Positions 1 through 8,929 of a stretch of 49,089 bases of DNA are shown one piece after another. Origin of the DNA: Pseudonocardia lacus (GTDB lineage Bacteria; Actinomycetota; Actinomycetes; Mycobacteriales; Pseudonocardiaceae). The notes below the pieces were generated by a model. The model saw nothing but the letters and a program-made list of their open reading frames with translations, had not been told where the DNA came from and searched no databases. The first letter of the stretch is position 1. Each line of letters starts with the position of its first letter. Both the position numbers and the translations under genes were made by a program. The DNA lies in the NCBI RefSeq assembly GCF_018531445.1, contig NZ_JAHDTH010000034.1:1-49089 (forward strand). Reading direction: 5' to 3'.

Positions 1-1947
1 GGCGCGCGCCCCTACGTCCCCGCCCCGGACGCGTTCGGGTCCGGCGCGGCGCCCGTCCCCGAGCAGAGCGGTTCGCCGTTCGTCTCCGGCCCGCAGCGGC
101 CCCTGGCACCCGGCGGTCCGCCCCGCTCGGCCCCGCCCGAGCAGACCCAGGTGCGCCCGCCCGCCCCTCGCCACCCCGGCCAGTTCGGCCCGCCCCCGGC
201 GGACCCCACGACGGCCCTGCCGGCTCCCGTCCCGAACGGCTACGCGGGCTCCGACGCGGCGACCACGGCCATCCCGGCCCGGCGCCCGACCGAGGCCGGC
301 GACCAGGCCGCGGGCGCCACCGAGGTCGTCCGGCTGCCCCCGCGCGAGGAGGCCGCGCCGGCCGATGCCGAGCAGACCCGGCTGACCCCGACCGACCCGG
401 ACGAGACCCGCACCACCCGCAGGACCCAGGCCGACCGCGACAGCGAGCGCGAGATCGCCGTCAGCCGGATCGACGAGTCGCTGGTCCGGATGACGGCCGC
501 GCACGCGGGCCTCGACCTCTCGCGGGCGACGGACGACGAGGACGGGCAGGAGCCCCCGCCGCCCGTCTCGACGCGCAGGCGGGCGAGCCGCATCGCGGTG
601 CGCCTGCTCGTCGCCGCCGTCGCGCTGGTCGTGCTCAGCGCGGCCGGGCTGGGCTGGGGCGCCAAGATGTGGCTCGACGCCGGCATCCGCGACGCCGCCG
701 CGCTCGACCTCGCCTCCAGCGCCATCGTCGACGGCGACGCCCAGGCCGGCGACCGCAACGTGCTGATGGTGGCCTCCGACCGCTCGCGCGACCCGGCGAC
801 CCGCGCCGACACCGTGGTCGTGGCGCACGTGCCGGCCGGTGGCGGGCCCGTCGTGGTGCTGTCGGTCCCGCACAACCTGGAGATCAACCGGCCGGCCTGC
901 GACCAGTGGGACGCGGCCACCGCGTCCTACACCGACGAGTCGGCCCGGCCGGAGGCCAACACCCAGCTGATCACCGCGCTCGACCTCGGCGGGCCGCGCT
1001 GCATCACCCGCGCCGTCCAGCAGCTCACCGGCCTGGCCATCACCCAGTACGTCGGGCTCGACCTCGGCGCCGTGGAGGGCCTGTCGGCGGCGATGCAGGG
1101 CGTGGAGGTGTGCGTGCCCACCCCGGTCGTCGACGGCACCCTCGGCACGATCGTCGCCGACCCGGGCACCGGCCGGCTCGACGGCGTACGCGCGGCCGAC
1201 TTCGTCCGCGCGCTCGACGTCGCCGGCGACCCGGCCTCCGAGGTCGGGCGCATCGACCGCCAGCAGGAGTTCCTGACCGCGGTGCTCGACCGCACCCTCG
1301 ACGAGCGCTCGCTGCTCGACTACGGCCGGCTCACCCAGATGCGCCCCGCGCTGCGCGAGGCGCTGCTCGTCGACGGCGGCGAGCTGGACGACGTGCTGGC
1401 GCTGTCGCGGTCGCTGCGCGGGCTCGACGGGCCGGGCGTGGTGTTCGCGGTCGCCCCGACCACCGGCGGCACCGACGGCGTCGGCAACGCCGTGCTCCGC
1501 GACGCCGACGCCGCCGCCGTGTTCTCCGCCGTCCGGGAGGACCGCGAGCTGCCCGAGGAGGCCGACCCCCTGGAGGCGGTGACCGGCCCCACCCCCGCCG
1601 AGCTGCGGGTGCAGCTGCTGAACGCCTCGGACGTCCCGGGGCGGGCCGAGCAGGTGGGCGGGGCGCTCGGGGCGCTCGGCTTCGGCGTCGGCGAGGTCGG
1701 CAACGCCGACGTGGGCACCAACGACACCATCATCAAGTTCTCGCCCGACCAGGCCGCCGGCGCCGCGCTGCTGGCCTCGTCGGTGCCGTCGGCGACGTCG
1801 GTGCCCGACCCCGGCTCGACCGGGGTGCTGCAGCTGGTCCTGGGCCGCTCGTTCGACGACGTCATCCAGCCGCCGGCCGCCCCGGCGCCGGTCGACCCGA
1901 ACGTCGCGGCGCTGGACCCGTCGACGCCGCGGGCGAACTGCCCCTGA
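1..1947 (+). CDS. LCP (LytR-CpsA-Psr) family cell-wall ligase, 5' end missing
   Basis: The reading frame is open from the first base, so the start lies outside the window. The visible order is a Pro/Ala-rich cytoplasmic region, one transmembrane helix (about 590-670), an extracellular LCP domain (about 720-1300) and a C-terminal LytR_C domain (about 1590-1860, with LRVQLLNASDVPGRAEQVG). The stretch RSRDPATRADTVVVAHV fits the conserved arginine/aspartate region that binds the polyprenyl pyrophosphate lipid. LCP proteins attach glycopolymers such as arabinogalactan to peptidoglycan at the outer membrane face. M. tuberculosis has a protein of this family (Rv0822c) beside phoY2, which matches the phoU gene downstream. 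Confidence 0.9.
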   Translation, partial: GARPYVPAPDAFGSGAAPVPEQSGSPFVSGPQRPLAPGGPPRSAPPEQTQVRPPAPRHPGQFGPPPADPTTALPAPVPNGYAGSDAATTAIPARRPTEAGDQAAGATEVVRLPPREEAAPADAEQTRLTPTDPDETRTTRRTQADRDSEREIAVSRIDESLVRMTAAHAGLDLSRATDDEDGQEPPPPVSTRRRASRIAVRLLVAAVALVVLSAAGLGWGAKMWLDAGIRDAAALDLASSAIVDGDAQAGDRNVLMVASDRSRDPATRADTVVVAHVPAGGGPVVVLSVPHNLEINRPACDQWDAATASYTDESARPEANTQLITALDLGGPRCITRAVQQLTGLAITQYVGLDLGAVEGLSAAMQGVEVCVPTPVVDGTLGTIVADPGTGRLDGVRAADFVRALDVAGDPASEVGRIDRQQEFLTAVLDRTLDERSLLDYGRLTQMRPALREALLVDGGELDDVLALSRSLRGLDGPGVVFAVAPTTGGTDGVGNAVLRDADAAAVFSAVREDRELPEEADPLEAVTGPTPAELRVQLLNASDVPGRAEQVGGALGALGFGVGEVGNADVGTNDTIIKFSPDQAAGAALLASSVPSATSVPDPGSTGVLQLVLGRSFDDVIQPPAAPAPVDPNVAALDPSTPRANCP

Positions 1948-1949
1948 CC

Positions 1950-2004
1950 GTTCACCTCCGGTTCACCGCGCCGGACGGCCCCAACCGGGCAGCCCCACTA
2001 GTCT
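1950..2004 (+). promoter_or_regulatory. PHO box and leaderless promoter of the first phoU
   Basis: Two adjacent 11-bp direct-repeat units, GTTCACCTCCG (1950-1960) and GTTCACCGCGC (1961-1971), match the actinobacterial PhoP PHO-box unit. After 27 bp comes a -10, TAGTCT (1999-2004). The phoU ATG starts 6 nt later, so the transcript is probably leaderless. The family consensus is known; PhoP control here is inferred. Confidence 0.85.
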
Positions 2005-2010
2005 CGTGTC

Positions 2011-2667
2011 ATGCGGGACGTCTACCAGGAGCAACTTGACCAGCTGGCCGAAGTGCTCGCCTCCATGTGCGAGCGGGTCGCCGCGGCCATGGAGCACGCC
2101 ACCCGCTCCCTCCTGGAGGCCGACCTGCAGCTCGCCGAGCAGGTCATCTCCGAGGACGTGCACGTCGATGAGATCCGCGCGGTCGCCGAGGAGCGGGCGT
2201 TCGCGCTGCTGGCCCTGCAGGCGCCGGTCGCCACCGACCTGAGGATCGTCGTCTCGGCCATCCACGGCGCGGGCGATGTCGAGCGCATGGGCGACCTCGC
2301 CCTGCACGTCGCCCAGGCGGCCCGCCGCCGCCACCCCCAGCCGGTGCTGCCCGACGAGGTCGTGCCGTACTTCGCCGAGATGGGCCGCGTGGGCGTGGCG
2401 CTGGCGAAGAAGGCCGCCGACGTCATCCGCAGCCGGGACGTGGCGCAGGCCGCCCAGCTGGAGGAGGACGACGACGCCATGGACGACCTGCACCGGCACA
2501 TGTTCACGGTGCTGATGGACCGCAGCTGGAGCCACGGCGTCGGACCGGCCGTGGACATCACCCTGCTGGCGCGCTTCTACGAGCGCTACGCCGACCACGC
2601 CGTCGCGGTCGCGCGGCGGATCGTCTACGTGGTCACCGGGCAGATGCCCGGCCCGTTGACCGTCTGA
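2011..2667 (+). CDS. phoU: Phosphate signalling complex protein PhoU (copy 1)
   Basis: The 218-residue protein has the two-repeat, three-helix-bundle PhoU pattern. Each half carries a conserved metal-binding segment ([14 protein letters not shown] and [14 protein letters not shown]). PhoU links the Pst phosphate transporter to the PhoR/PhoP two-component system and damps the phosphate-starvation response when phosphate is ample. The ATG at 2011 lies 6 nt after a TANNNT -10 and behind a PHO box. It is clearly paralogous to the second phoU at 2981, with a dodecin-like gene between them. M. tuberculosis also has two such proteins, PhoY1 and PhoY2. Confidence 0.93.
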   Translation: MRDVYQEQLDQLAEVLASMCERVAAAMEHATRSLLEADLQLAEQVISEDVHVDEIRAVAEERAFALLALQAPVATDLRIVVSAIHGAGDVERMGDLALHVAQAARRRHPQPVLPDEVVPYFAEMGRVGVALAKKAADVIRSRDVAQAAQLEEDDDAMDDLHRHMFTVLMDRSWSHGVGPAVDITLLARFYERYADHAVAVARRIVYVVTGQMPGPLTV

Positions 2668-2702
2668 GGGTTCACCGGGCCCGGCAGCGGGCATCCCGGA
2701 GC

Positions 2703-2951
2703 ATGGGCCTGGGAACGCGCACCGCAGAGGTCATCGGCAGTTCCACGCGCTCCCTGGACGAGGCGGTGCGCGACGGCATGGCGCGGGCCGCGCGCCTGGG
2801 CGCGCTGTGGGCCCGGATCACCCGGATCAGCGCGCGCACCTCCGCCGACGAGCACGAGGTCTACCGGGTGAGCCTGCTGATCGGGCTGCGGCTCGCCCAG
2901 CCCACGACCCCACCGCCGTTCACCCCCAGTTCACCCGTTGCACGCTGTTGA
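2703..2951 (+). CDS. Dodecin-like flavin-binding small protein
   Basis: The 82-residue product has the dodecin pattern: an N-terminal strand RTAEVIGSSTRSLDEAV, a helix, then VYRVSLLIGLRLA. Dodecins form 12-mers that store or buffer flavins. The ATG is preceded by CCGGAG. The last residues (PPPFTPSSPVARC) do not look like the family and are encoded by the PHO box of the next gene, so the tail has been extended through regulatory DNA. A single PHO half-unit, GTTCACCGGGC, lies just upstream at 2670. The domain call rests on pattern memory, and the flavin-stacking tryptophan position is uncertain. Confidence 0.7.
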   Translation: MGLGTRTAEVIGSSTRSLDEAVRDGMARAARLGALWARITRISARTSADEHEVYRVSLLIGLRLAQPTTPPPFTPSSPVARC

Positions 2952-2973
2952 CCAGCAGCGCAGCCCCTACCCT
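2918..2973 (+). promoter_or_regulatory. PHO box and leaderless promoter of the second phoU
   Basis: Two 11-bp units, GTTCACCCCCA (2918-2928) and GTTCACCCGTT (2929-2939), are followed after 28 bp by TACCCT (2968-2973), then 7 nt later by the phoU GTG. The box lies inside the 3' coding end of the dodecin-like gene. The geometry matches the boxes at 1950 and 7864. Confidence 0.82.
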
Positions 2974-2980
2974 GCCGGAT

Positions 2981-3655
2981 GTGCCCGCTCCTCCGCTCGA
3001 CCAGCAGCTCGACGAGCTCGCCGAGCTGCTCGGCCGCATGTGCTCCGCCGCCGCCGGCGCCCTGCACAGGGCCACCGCGGCGCTGCTGGAGTCGCGCGAG
3101 CGCCTGGCCGCGCAGGTGATCGCCGACGATGCCGCCGTGGACGCGCTGCGGGCCAGGGTCGAGGACGTGGCGGCCGACGCGCTGTTGTTCCACAGCCCGG
3201 TCGCCGGCGACCTGCGCACGGTCGTCTCGGCCATCCGCGCCGCGGGCGACGTCGAGCGCATGGGCGACCTCGCCGTGCACGTGGCGAAGGTCGTGGGGCT
3301 GGGCAGGCGGGTGCCCGACGAGGTCCGCGACGACATCGCCGAGATGAGCCGGGTGGCCGTCGAGCTGGCGCTCAAGACCGCGGAGGTCGTGCGCTCCCGC
3401 AACGTCGTCATGGCCGTCGAGCTGGACTCCGACGACGACGCCATGGACGCGCTGCACGAGCACATGTTCGAGGTGCTGATGGCCCCGAGCTGGCCCTACG
3501 GGGTGCCGGCCGCGGTCGACCTCACGCTGCTGGCCCGCTACTACGAGCGCTTCGCCGACCACGCCGTCACGGTGGCCCACGAGACGGTCTACGCCGTCAC
3601 CGGCACCGTCGAGAACGAAGTTGTCGCGATTTTGGACCGGTCCAACGCGCAGTAA
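2981..3655 (+). CDS. phoU: Phosphate signalling complex protein PhoU (copy 2)
   Basis: The 224-residue PhoU paralogue repeats the copy 1 motifs ([31 protein letters not shown]). The GTG at 2981 was chosen because TACCCT ends 7 nt upstream and the family homology begins right after it. A longer in-frame start at 2807 would run through the promoter. The C-terminal tail after VYAVTG (TVENEVV through SNAQ) and the TAA stop are encoded by a 65-bp palindromic repeat (3606-3670), so the natural end appears to have been replaced. It converges on pstB. Confidence 0.92.
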   Translation: MPAPPLDQQLDELAELLGRMCSAAAGALHRATAALLESRERLAAQVIADDAAVDALRARVEDVAADALLFHSPVAGDLRTVVSAIRAAGDVERMGDLAVHVAKVVGLGRRVPDEVRDDIAEMSRVAVELALKTAEVVRSRNVVMAVELDSDDDAMDALHEHMFEVLMAPSWPYGVPAAVDLTLLARYYERFADHAVTVAHETVYAVTGTVENEVVAILDRSNAQ

Positions 3656-3670
3656 CTTCGTTCTCGACGG
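3606..3670. repeat. Palindromic repeat family, copy A (65 bp)
   Basis: The outer arms CCGTCGAGAACGAAGTT (3606-3622) and its exact reverse complement (3654-3670) form a perfect 17-bp stem. Inside is a second perfect palindrome, TTGGACCGGTCCAA (3632-3645). It overlaps the end of phoU copy 2 and lies just before the end of pstB, so it may act as a bidirectional terminator. Related copies are at 8930, 18459 and 34394. Confidence 0.9.
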
Positions 3671-3676
3671 GAGGGG

Positions 3677-4456
3677 TCAGCCGAAGCGGCCGGAGACGTA
3701 GTCCTCGGTCGCCTTCTGCTTGGGCTGCGAGAAGATGGTCCTGGTCTCGTCCATCTCGACCAGCTTGCCGGGCTTGCCGGTGCCCTCGATGGTGAAGAAG
3801 CCCGTGTAGTCGCTGACCCGGGCGGCCTGCTGCATGTTGTGCGTGACGATGACGATCGTGTAGTCCGTCTTCAGCTCGTTGATCAGGTCCTCGATCGCCA
3901 GCGTGGAGATCGGGTCGAGCGCCGAGCAGGGCTCGTCCATCAGCAGCACGTCGGGCTGCACGGCGATGGCGCGGGCGATGCACAGCCGCTGCTGCTGGCC
4001 GCCGGACAGGCCCGAGCCCGGCTTGTCGAGCCGGTCCTTGACCTCGTTCCACAGGTTCGCGCCGCGCAGCGAGCGCTCCACCAGGTCGTCGGTGGCGTCC
4101 TTGCGCATGCGCTTGTTGTTGAGCCGCTGCCCGGCGATCACGTTGTCGTAGATCGACATCGTGGGGAACGGGTTGGGCCGCTGGAAGACCATGCCGATCT
4201 GGCGGCGCACGCCGACCGGGTCGACGCCGGCGCCGTAGAGGTCGGTGCCGTCGAGCTCCAGCCTGCCCTCGACGCGCGCGCCCGGGATGACCTCGTGCAT
4301 GCGGTTGATCGAGCGCAGGTACGTCGACTTGCCGCAGCCGGAGGGCCCGATGAGGGCCGTCACGGTCTTCGGCCGGATGCTCATGTTCACGCCCTCGACG
4401 GCGCGGAACGAGCCGTAGTAGATGCTCAGGTCGATGGCTTCGATCGCCTTGCCCAT
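3677..4456 (-). CDS. pstB: Phosphate ABC transporter ATP-binding protein PstB
   Basis: The 259-residue ATPase energises high-affinity phosphate import at the inner face of the membrane. Visible motifs are Walker [10 protein letters not shown], the PstB-typical [11 protein letters not shown]-loop, signature LSGGQQQR, Walker [13 protein letters not shown] and the switch histidine in [10 protein letters not shown]. It is the last gene of pstS-pstC-pstA-pstB, 10 bp after pstA. Its 3' end faces phoU copy 2 across a palindromic repeat. Confidence 0.97.
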   Translation of the reverse strand: MGKAIEAIDLSIYYGSFRAVEGVNMSIRPKTVTALIGPSGCGKSTYLRSINRMHEVIPGARVEGRLELDGTDLYGAGVDPVGVRRQIGMVFQRPNPFPTMSIYDNVIAGQRLNNKRMRKDATDDLVERSLRGANLWNEVKDRLDKPGSGLSGGQQQRLCIARAIAVQPDVLLMDEPCSALDPISTLAIEDLINELKTDYTIVIVTHNMQQAARVSDYTGFFTIEGTGKPGKLVEMDETRTIFSQPKQKATEDYVSGRFG

Positions 4457-4466
4457 GGCGCGGCTC

Positions 4467-5561
4467 CTATCGGGTCTTCGGCGCGAACAGGCGCGCGATC
4501 AGGCGGGCGGCGAGGTTCAGCACCATGACGATGACGATCAGTACCAGGGCGGCCGTCCACGCCCGGTCGATGTACGGGTCGCGCGGGACGCCCGGCGCCG
4601 CGTAGGAGTAGTACGCGAACACCGGCAGCGTCGCCTGGCGCCCGTCGAAGGGGTTGAAGTTCAGCCCGGTGGTGATGCCGACGGCGATCAGCAGCGGCGC
4701 CGTCTCGCCGATGACGCGGGCGATGGCCAGCGTGATGCCCGACGCGATGCCGGCGACGGACGTCGGGATGACGACCTTGAGGATCGTTCGCCACTTGGGC
4801 ACGCCCAGCGCGAAGGCCGCCTCGCGCAGCTCGTTCGGGACGATCTTCAGCATCTCCTCGGTCGCCCGCACGACCACCGGGATCATCAGCACCGACAGCG
4901 CCACGGCGCCGGCGAAGCCGAGCCGCACGCCGGGTCCGGCGAAGAGCGCGAACAGGGCGTAGGCGAACAGCCCGGCCACGATCGACGGGATGCCGGTCAT
5001 GACGTCGACGAAGAACGTGATGGCCCGGGCCAGCCGGCTGCCGGCGCCGTACTCCACCAGGTAGACCGCGGTGAGCAGGCCGATCGGGATGGACATGGCT
5101 GCGGCCAGCGCGGTGATGACCAAGGTGCCCGCGATGGCGTGGTAGGCGCCGCCGCCCTCACCGACGATGCCGCGCATCGAGGAGTTGAAGAACTCCACGT
5201 CGAACCGGGCGATGCCGTTGCTGAGCACCGTCCAGATGACGGAGATCAGGGGGATGAGCGCGAGCAGGAACGCCGAGGTCACGACGATGGTGACGACCCG
5301 GTCGGTGGCCTTGCGCGCGCCTTCGACCACCCGCGACAGCGCGTAGAGGCCCACGGCGAACAGCACGACCGTCAGGAAGACGAACAGCCCGACGCTGAAC
5401 GCGCCGGTCGCCGCCAGCAGCCCTCCGACGACGACCGCGGCCGCCGCCAGCGCGCCGGGCGTGCTCCACCGGGGCAGCCGGCCCTGGCGGGCGATCTTGT
5501 CCTCGGTCGGCCTGACCGCGGCGGTGCGCTCGGCGTCGCGCTTGTCGGTGTCGATGCTCAT
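4467..5561 (-). CDS. pstA: Phosphate ABC transporter permease PstA
   Basis: The 364-residue integral membrane protein has a cytoplasmic N-terminus, two N-terminal hydrophobic hairpins and a BPD_transp_1 domain with the EAA coupling loop ([21 protein letters not shown]). It pairs with PstC to form the phosphate channel. The ATG overlaps the pstC stop by one base (TGATG), indicating translational coupling. It is longer than the usual 290-300 residues because of an extra N-terminal membrane section. Confidence 0.95.
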   Translation of the reverse strand: MSIDTDKRDAERTAAVRPTEDKIARQGRLPRWSTPGALAAAAVVVGGLLAATGAFSVGLFVFLTVVLFAVGLYALSRVVEGARKATDRVVTIVVTSAFLLALIPLISVIWTVLSNGIARFDVEFFNSSMRGIVGEGGGAYHAIAGTLVITALAAAMSIPIGLLTAVYLVEYGAGSRLARAITFFVDVMTGIPSIVAGLFAYALFALFAGPGVRLGFAGAVALSVLMIPVVVRATEEMLKIVPNELREAAFALGVPKWRTILKVVIPTSVAGIASGITLAIARVIGETAPLLIAVGITTGLNFNPFDGRQATLPVFAYYSYAAPGVPRDPYIDRAWTAALVLIVIVMVLNLAARLIARLFAPKTR

Positions 5562-6532
5562 CAGTTCGCCCCCGAGAACTCGCGCCGCCGGTTGATGACG
5601 AACCGGGCCACCGAGTTGACCGCCAGCGTGATCAGGAACAGCACCAGGCCGGACGCGATCAGCGTGTTCACCTCGATGCCGGTGGACTCGGGGAACTGCA
5701 GCGCGATGTTCGCCGCGATCGTCGACGGGTTGCCCGAGCTGATCAGGTTGACGGTCACCGCGCCGGAGACCGACAGGATGATCGCGACGGCCATCGTCTC
5801 GCCGAGCGCGCGACCCAGGCCGAGCATGGCGCCGGAGATGATCCCGGAGCGCCCGAACGGCAGCACCGCCATCTTGATCATCTCCCAGCGGGTGGCGCCC
5901 AGCGCCAGCGCCGCCTCCTCGTGCAGCTTGGGCGTCTGCAGGAAGACCTCGCGCGACACCGCCGTGATGATCGGCAGGATCATCACGGCCAGGGTGACGC
6001 CGACGACCAGCATGGTGCGGCCGGTGGCCGACACCGGCCCGGCGAACAGCGGGATCCAGCCCAGGTAGTCCTGCAGCCAGGTCATCAACCCGACCGAGGC
6101 CGGGGCGAGCACCGCGACGCCCCACAGGCCGTAGACGATGCTCGGCACCGCGGCCAGCAGATCGACCACGTAGCCCAACGGCTGGGAGATCCGGCGCGGG
6201 GCGAAGTGCGTGATGAACAGGGCCACGCAGACCGCCAGCGGGGTGGCGATCAGCAGCGCGAGCACCGCGGCCAGCAGCGTGCCGAACACGAGCGGCCAGA
6301 TGTAGGCGACGATCCCGCCGCCGCCCGGGATCTCCTCGGCGGGCGCGACGAACGCCGGCGCGGCCTCGGTCACCAGGAACGCGGCCACCCCGGCCAGCAC
6401 GACGAGGATGAGGATGCCGGCCCCGGTGGCGAAGCCGGCGAAGATGCGGTCGCCGGGCTGGACGACGGGCTTGCTGGATGGCGGCGCAGGCGCCGTCGCC
6501 GGGGCGGGTCCCGGGCTGGTGTCGGTGCTCAC
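5561..6532 (-). CDS. pstC: Phosphate ABC transporter permease PstC
   Basis: The 323-residue multi-pass permease has an EAA loop (LHEEAALALGATRWEMIKM) and the PstC-typical segment RISQPLGYVVDLLAAVPSIV. It forms the transmembrane pore with PstA. The GTG start at 6532 has GGAAGGGA upstream. It lies between pstS (115 bp upstream) and pstA (TGATG overlap). Confidence 0.95.
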   Translation of the reverse strand: MSTDTSPGPAPATAPAPPSSKPVVQPGDRIFAGFATGAGILILVVLAGVAAFLVTEAAPAFVAPAEEIPGGGGIVAYIWPLVFGTLLAAVLALLIATPLAVCVALFITHFAPRRISQPLGYVVDLLAAVPSIVYGLWGVAVLAPASVGLMTWLQDYLGWIPLFAGPVSATGRTMLVVGVTLAVMILPIITAVSREVFLQTPKLHEEAALALGATRWEMIKMAVLPFGRSGIISGAMLGLGRALGETMAVAIILSVSGAVTVNLISSGNPSTIAANIALQFPESTGIEVNTLIASGLVLFLITLAVNSVARFVINRRREFSGAN

Positions 6533-6647
6533 GTGGTCCCTTCCGGCGGGTCTCGCGGAAGTAGTAGGGCTGGTCGGCCGGGGAGCCCGGGCGGATCAAT
6601 GATGGAGTCCGCCCGGGCCCGGTGACCAGGAACTGTGCTGCGGTCGA

Positions 6648-7778
6648 TCAGCCGGCGGCCGAGATGGCCTCGACGGCAGGCGCGTACAGGCTGCGCTGCT
6701 GGGCGGTGATCGGCGCGGAGCCGGCGGCGCCGGCGGCGGCCTGCTGGCCGTCCTCGCTGATGACGTAGCCGAGGAAGCCCTTCACCAGGTCGGCGGTGGC
6801 CTGGTCGGGGTAGCTGGCGCAGGCGATGTCGTAGGACACCAGCACGATCGGGTAGCTGCCGGCCGCGGTGGTGTCGCGGGCCAGCTCGATGGCGAAGTTG
6901 TTCGCGCCCCGGCCCTCGACCCGCGGCGACGCGGCCACGACGGCCGCGGCGGCCTCGGCGGTCGGCGCCACGTAGTCGTCGCCGACCTTGACGTTGGCCA
7001 CGCCGAGGCCCTTGGCCTGGCTGGCGTCGGCGTAGCCGATGGTGCCCTGGCCGCCGCTCACCGCGCCCACGACGCCCGAGGTGCCCTGGGCGGCCTCGCC
7101 GCCCTGCACCGGCCAGGCGCCGTCGGGCTCGTACGGCCACGCCGGGCCGGCCGCGGCCACCAGGTACTCGGTGAAGTTCTCGGTCGTGCCCGACTCGTCG
7201 GACCGGTTGACCGGGGTGATCGGGGTGGCCGGCAGCGCCACGCCCGGGTTGTCCGCGGCGATGGCCGGGTCGTCCCAGGTGGTGATCTGCCGGTTGAAGA
7301 TCCCCGCCACGGTGGCCGGGGCCAGGTTGAGGGTCGGGACGCCGTCCAGCTTGTAGATGATCGCGATCGGCGAGATGTACACCGGGAGCTCGATCACGCC
7401 GTCCGGGCCGCCACAGCGCTGCTGGGCGAGCGGCAGCTCCTCCTCGTCCAGCGCCGCGTCGCTGCCGGCGAAGGCCACGCCGCCGCCGGTGAACTGGTCG
7501 CGGCCGGCGCCGGACCCGCTCGGGTCGTAGTTGATGGTCGCGTCCGGGCTGACGGCGGTGAACCCGGCGATCCAGGCCTCCATCGCCGCCTGCTGCGAGC
7601 TCGCGCCCGCCCCGGAGATGGTGCCGGACGCGGAGGCGGCCTGCTCGCCGCCCGAGCCGGACGCCGCGGGCGCGGCGGACTCGTTGGCCGCGCCGCAGCC
7701 CGCGAGGAGCAGGGCACCGCTGGTGGCCAGCCCCATCGCGGCGATTCGAGCACGCGAGGCGTGCCGCACGGTCTTCAC
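6648..7778 (-). CDS. pstS: Phosphate-binding lipoprotein PstS
   Basis: The 376-residue substrate-binding protein has a lipoprotein signal peptide with lipobox LLAGC, acylated on Cys28. Phosphate-ligand regions are visible: GAGASSQQ near the N-terminus, the GSGAGRDQF segment and SDESGTTENF. It captures phosphate outside the membrane and delivers it to PstC/PstA. The GTG start has GGAGGA upstream. A PHO box and a -10 (7831-7885) control the operon, giving a leader of about 45-50 nt. Confidence 0.96.
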   Translation of the reverse strand: MKTVRHASRARIAAMGLATSGALLLAGCGAANESAAPAASGSGGEQAASASGTISGAGASSQQAAMEAWIAGFTAVSPDATINYDPSGSGAGRDQFTGGGVAFAGSDAALDEEELPLAQQRCGGPDGVIELPVYISPIAIIYKLDGVPTLNLAPATVAGIFNRQITTWDDPAIAADNPGVALPATPITPVNRSDESGTTENFTEYLVAAAGPAWPYEPDGAWPVQGGEAAQGTSGVVGAVSGGQGTIGYADASQAKGLGVANVKVGDDYVAPTAEAAAAVVAASPRVEGRGANNFAIELARDTTAAGSYPIVLVSYDIACASYPDQATADLVKGFLGYVISEDGQQAAAGAAGSAPITAQQRSLYAPAVEAISAAG

Positions 7779-7830
7779 TCGTGGTCCTCCGTCGATCGAG
7801 CGTTACGGCCGATTGGCCGCTCGGCGCAGG

Positions 7831-7885
7831 ACGCTAGGTAACCGGAGTGGACGCGTTCCCCCGCGCAGGTGAACGAGGGATGAAC
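7831..7885 (-). promoter_or_regulatory. PHO box and promoter of the pst operon
   Basis: On the minus strand, the units GTTCATCCCTC (7885-7875) and GTTCACCTGCG (7874-7864) form a PHO box. After 27 bp comes TAGCGT (7836-7831) as the -10. The same unit type and spacing occur before both phoU genes. A further single unit, GTTCACCTCCC, lies upstream at about 7996-7986. Confidence 0.85.
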
Positions 7886-7998
7886 ACCTGGGTCAGGCGT
7901 GTTGCTCCATGCCCCGACCGGCGCCGTGACCAAGCCGTGACCTGCACGGACATGATCCGGATCTCACCCCCGGACGGTGGCCGGGAGGTGAACGGGGG

Positions 7999-8895
7999 TC
8001 AGCGGGCGTACGAGACGTCCGTGCTCCATCGGGTGAAGCCGAGCTTCTCGTACACCCGGACGGCGGCGGTGTTGTCGGCCTCGACGTAGAGCATCACCCG
8101 GCGCAGACCGCGGGCCCGGAGGTAGGCCAGACCGGCCGCGGTGAGTGCTCCGCCCAGCCGCCTGCCCTGCTCCGCGGGGTCCACCCCGACCACGTACACC
8201 TCGCCGATCGGGTCTTCGCCCGACTCCGCGGGGTGGATCTTGGTCCAGTGGTAGCCGAGCAGCCGGTCGTCGGCGTTCACGGCGAGCAGGAAGCCCTCCG
8301 CGTCGAACCACGGCTCGGCCTCGCGCAACCGGACCTGTGACAGGTCCCACCCGCCCTGCTCGGGGTGCCAGTGGAAGGCGGCGTTGTTCACCCGCAGGAA
8401 CTCGGGCTCGTCCTCGCCGACGACGAACGAGCGCAGCCGGACGCCCTCGGGCAGGACCGGCTCGGCGATCGGCTCGGCCAGGTCGCGGCGCAGCTGCCAC
8501 AGCTCGCGGACCCGGCGGAAGCCGAACCGCTGCGCGAGCGCGGCGGCACCGGGGTGCTCGCCGTGCGCCCACACGCGCACCGGGCCGTCGACCTCGGTCA
8601 GCACCGCCTCGACGATCCGCGCGCCCAGACCGGAGCGGCGGTGCGCGGGGTGCACGGCGAGCTCGCCGGAGGCCGGCTCGGCGGGCTCGGCGGACCGGTC
8701 GAGGTGGGCGACGCCGACCAGCTCGCCCGACGGCGTCGTCGCGAGCAGCTGGGCGGTACCCGCGCCGTCGAGGTGCAGCAGCGCGTCGTCGGAGAAGGGT
8801 GCCGTGCCGTCGGTCGCGGCCACCGCGGCCGCGAAGGCCCGCACGTCGTCGATCGCGGCGGCGTCCAGACCGCGGCGCCAGGACAGCTCGATCAC
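7999..8895 (-). CDS. mshD: Mycothiol synthase (acetyl-CoA:Cys-GlcN-Ins acetyltransferase)
   Basis: The 298-residue protein has two GNAT domains. MshD catalyses the last step of mycothiol synthesis, acetylating the cysteine amine of Cys-GlcN-Ins. Acetyl-CoA pyrophosphate loops are visible in both halves (HRRSGLGARIVEAV and EQGRRLGGALTAAG). Downstream of the second loop is YVEADNTAAVRVYEKLGF, a typical GNAT C-terminus. The GTG at 8895 lies 7 nt after TAGTGT (8908-8903), so it is probably leaderless. The pairing with glnR and pstB matches the M. tuberculosis Rv0818-Rv0820 order. Confidence 0.92.
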   Translation of the reverse strand: MIELSWRRGLDAAAIDDVRAFAAAVAATDGTAPFSDDALLHLDGAGTAQLLATTPSGELVGVAHLDRSAEPAEPASGELAVHPAHRRSGLGARIVEAVLTEVDGPVRVWAHGEHPGAAALAQRFGFRRVRELWQLRRDLAEPIAEPVLPEGVRLRSFVVGEDEPEFLRVNNAAFHWHPEQGGWDLSQVRLREAEPWFDAEGFLLAVNADDRLLGYHWTKIHPAESGEDPIGEVYVVGVDPAEQGRRLGGALTAAGLAYLRARGLRRVMLYVEADNTAAVRVYEKLGFTRWSTDVSYAR

Positions 8896-8902
8896 CGCGT
8901 CG

Positions 8903-8908
8903 ACACTA
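8903..8908 (-). promoter_or_regulatory. Leaderless -10 of mshD
   Basis: The minus strand reads TAGTGT, then 7 nt, then the mshD GTG. No Shine-Dalgarno fits between them. The palindromic repeat at 8930-8992 begins just upstream and its left arm reaches the -35 region. Confidence 0.6.
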
Positions 8909-8929
8909 CCCGCGGGGGCTAGCGGGGCG

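Noticed and set aside
2670..2680. Single PHO half-unit before the dodecin-like gene
   Set aside because: There is no second unit next to it and no -10 at the usual distance.
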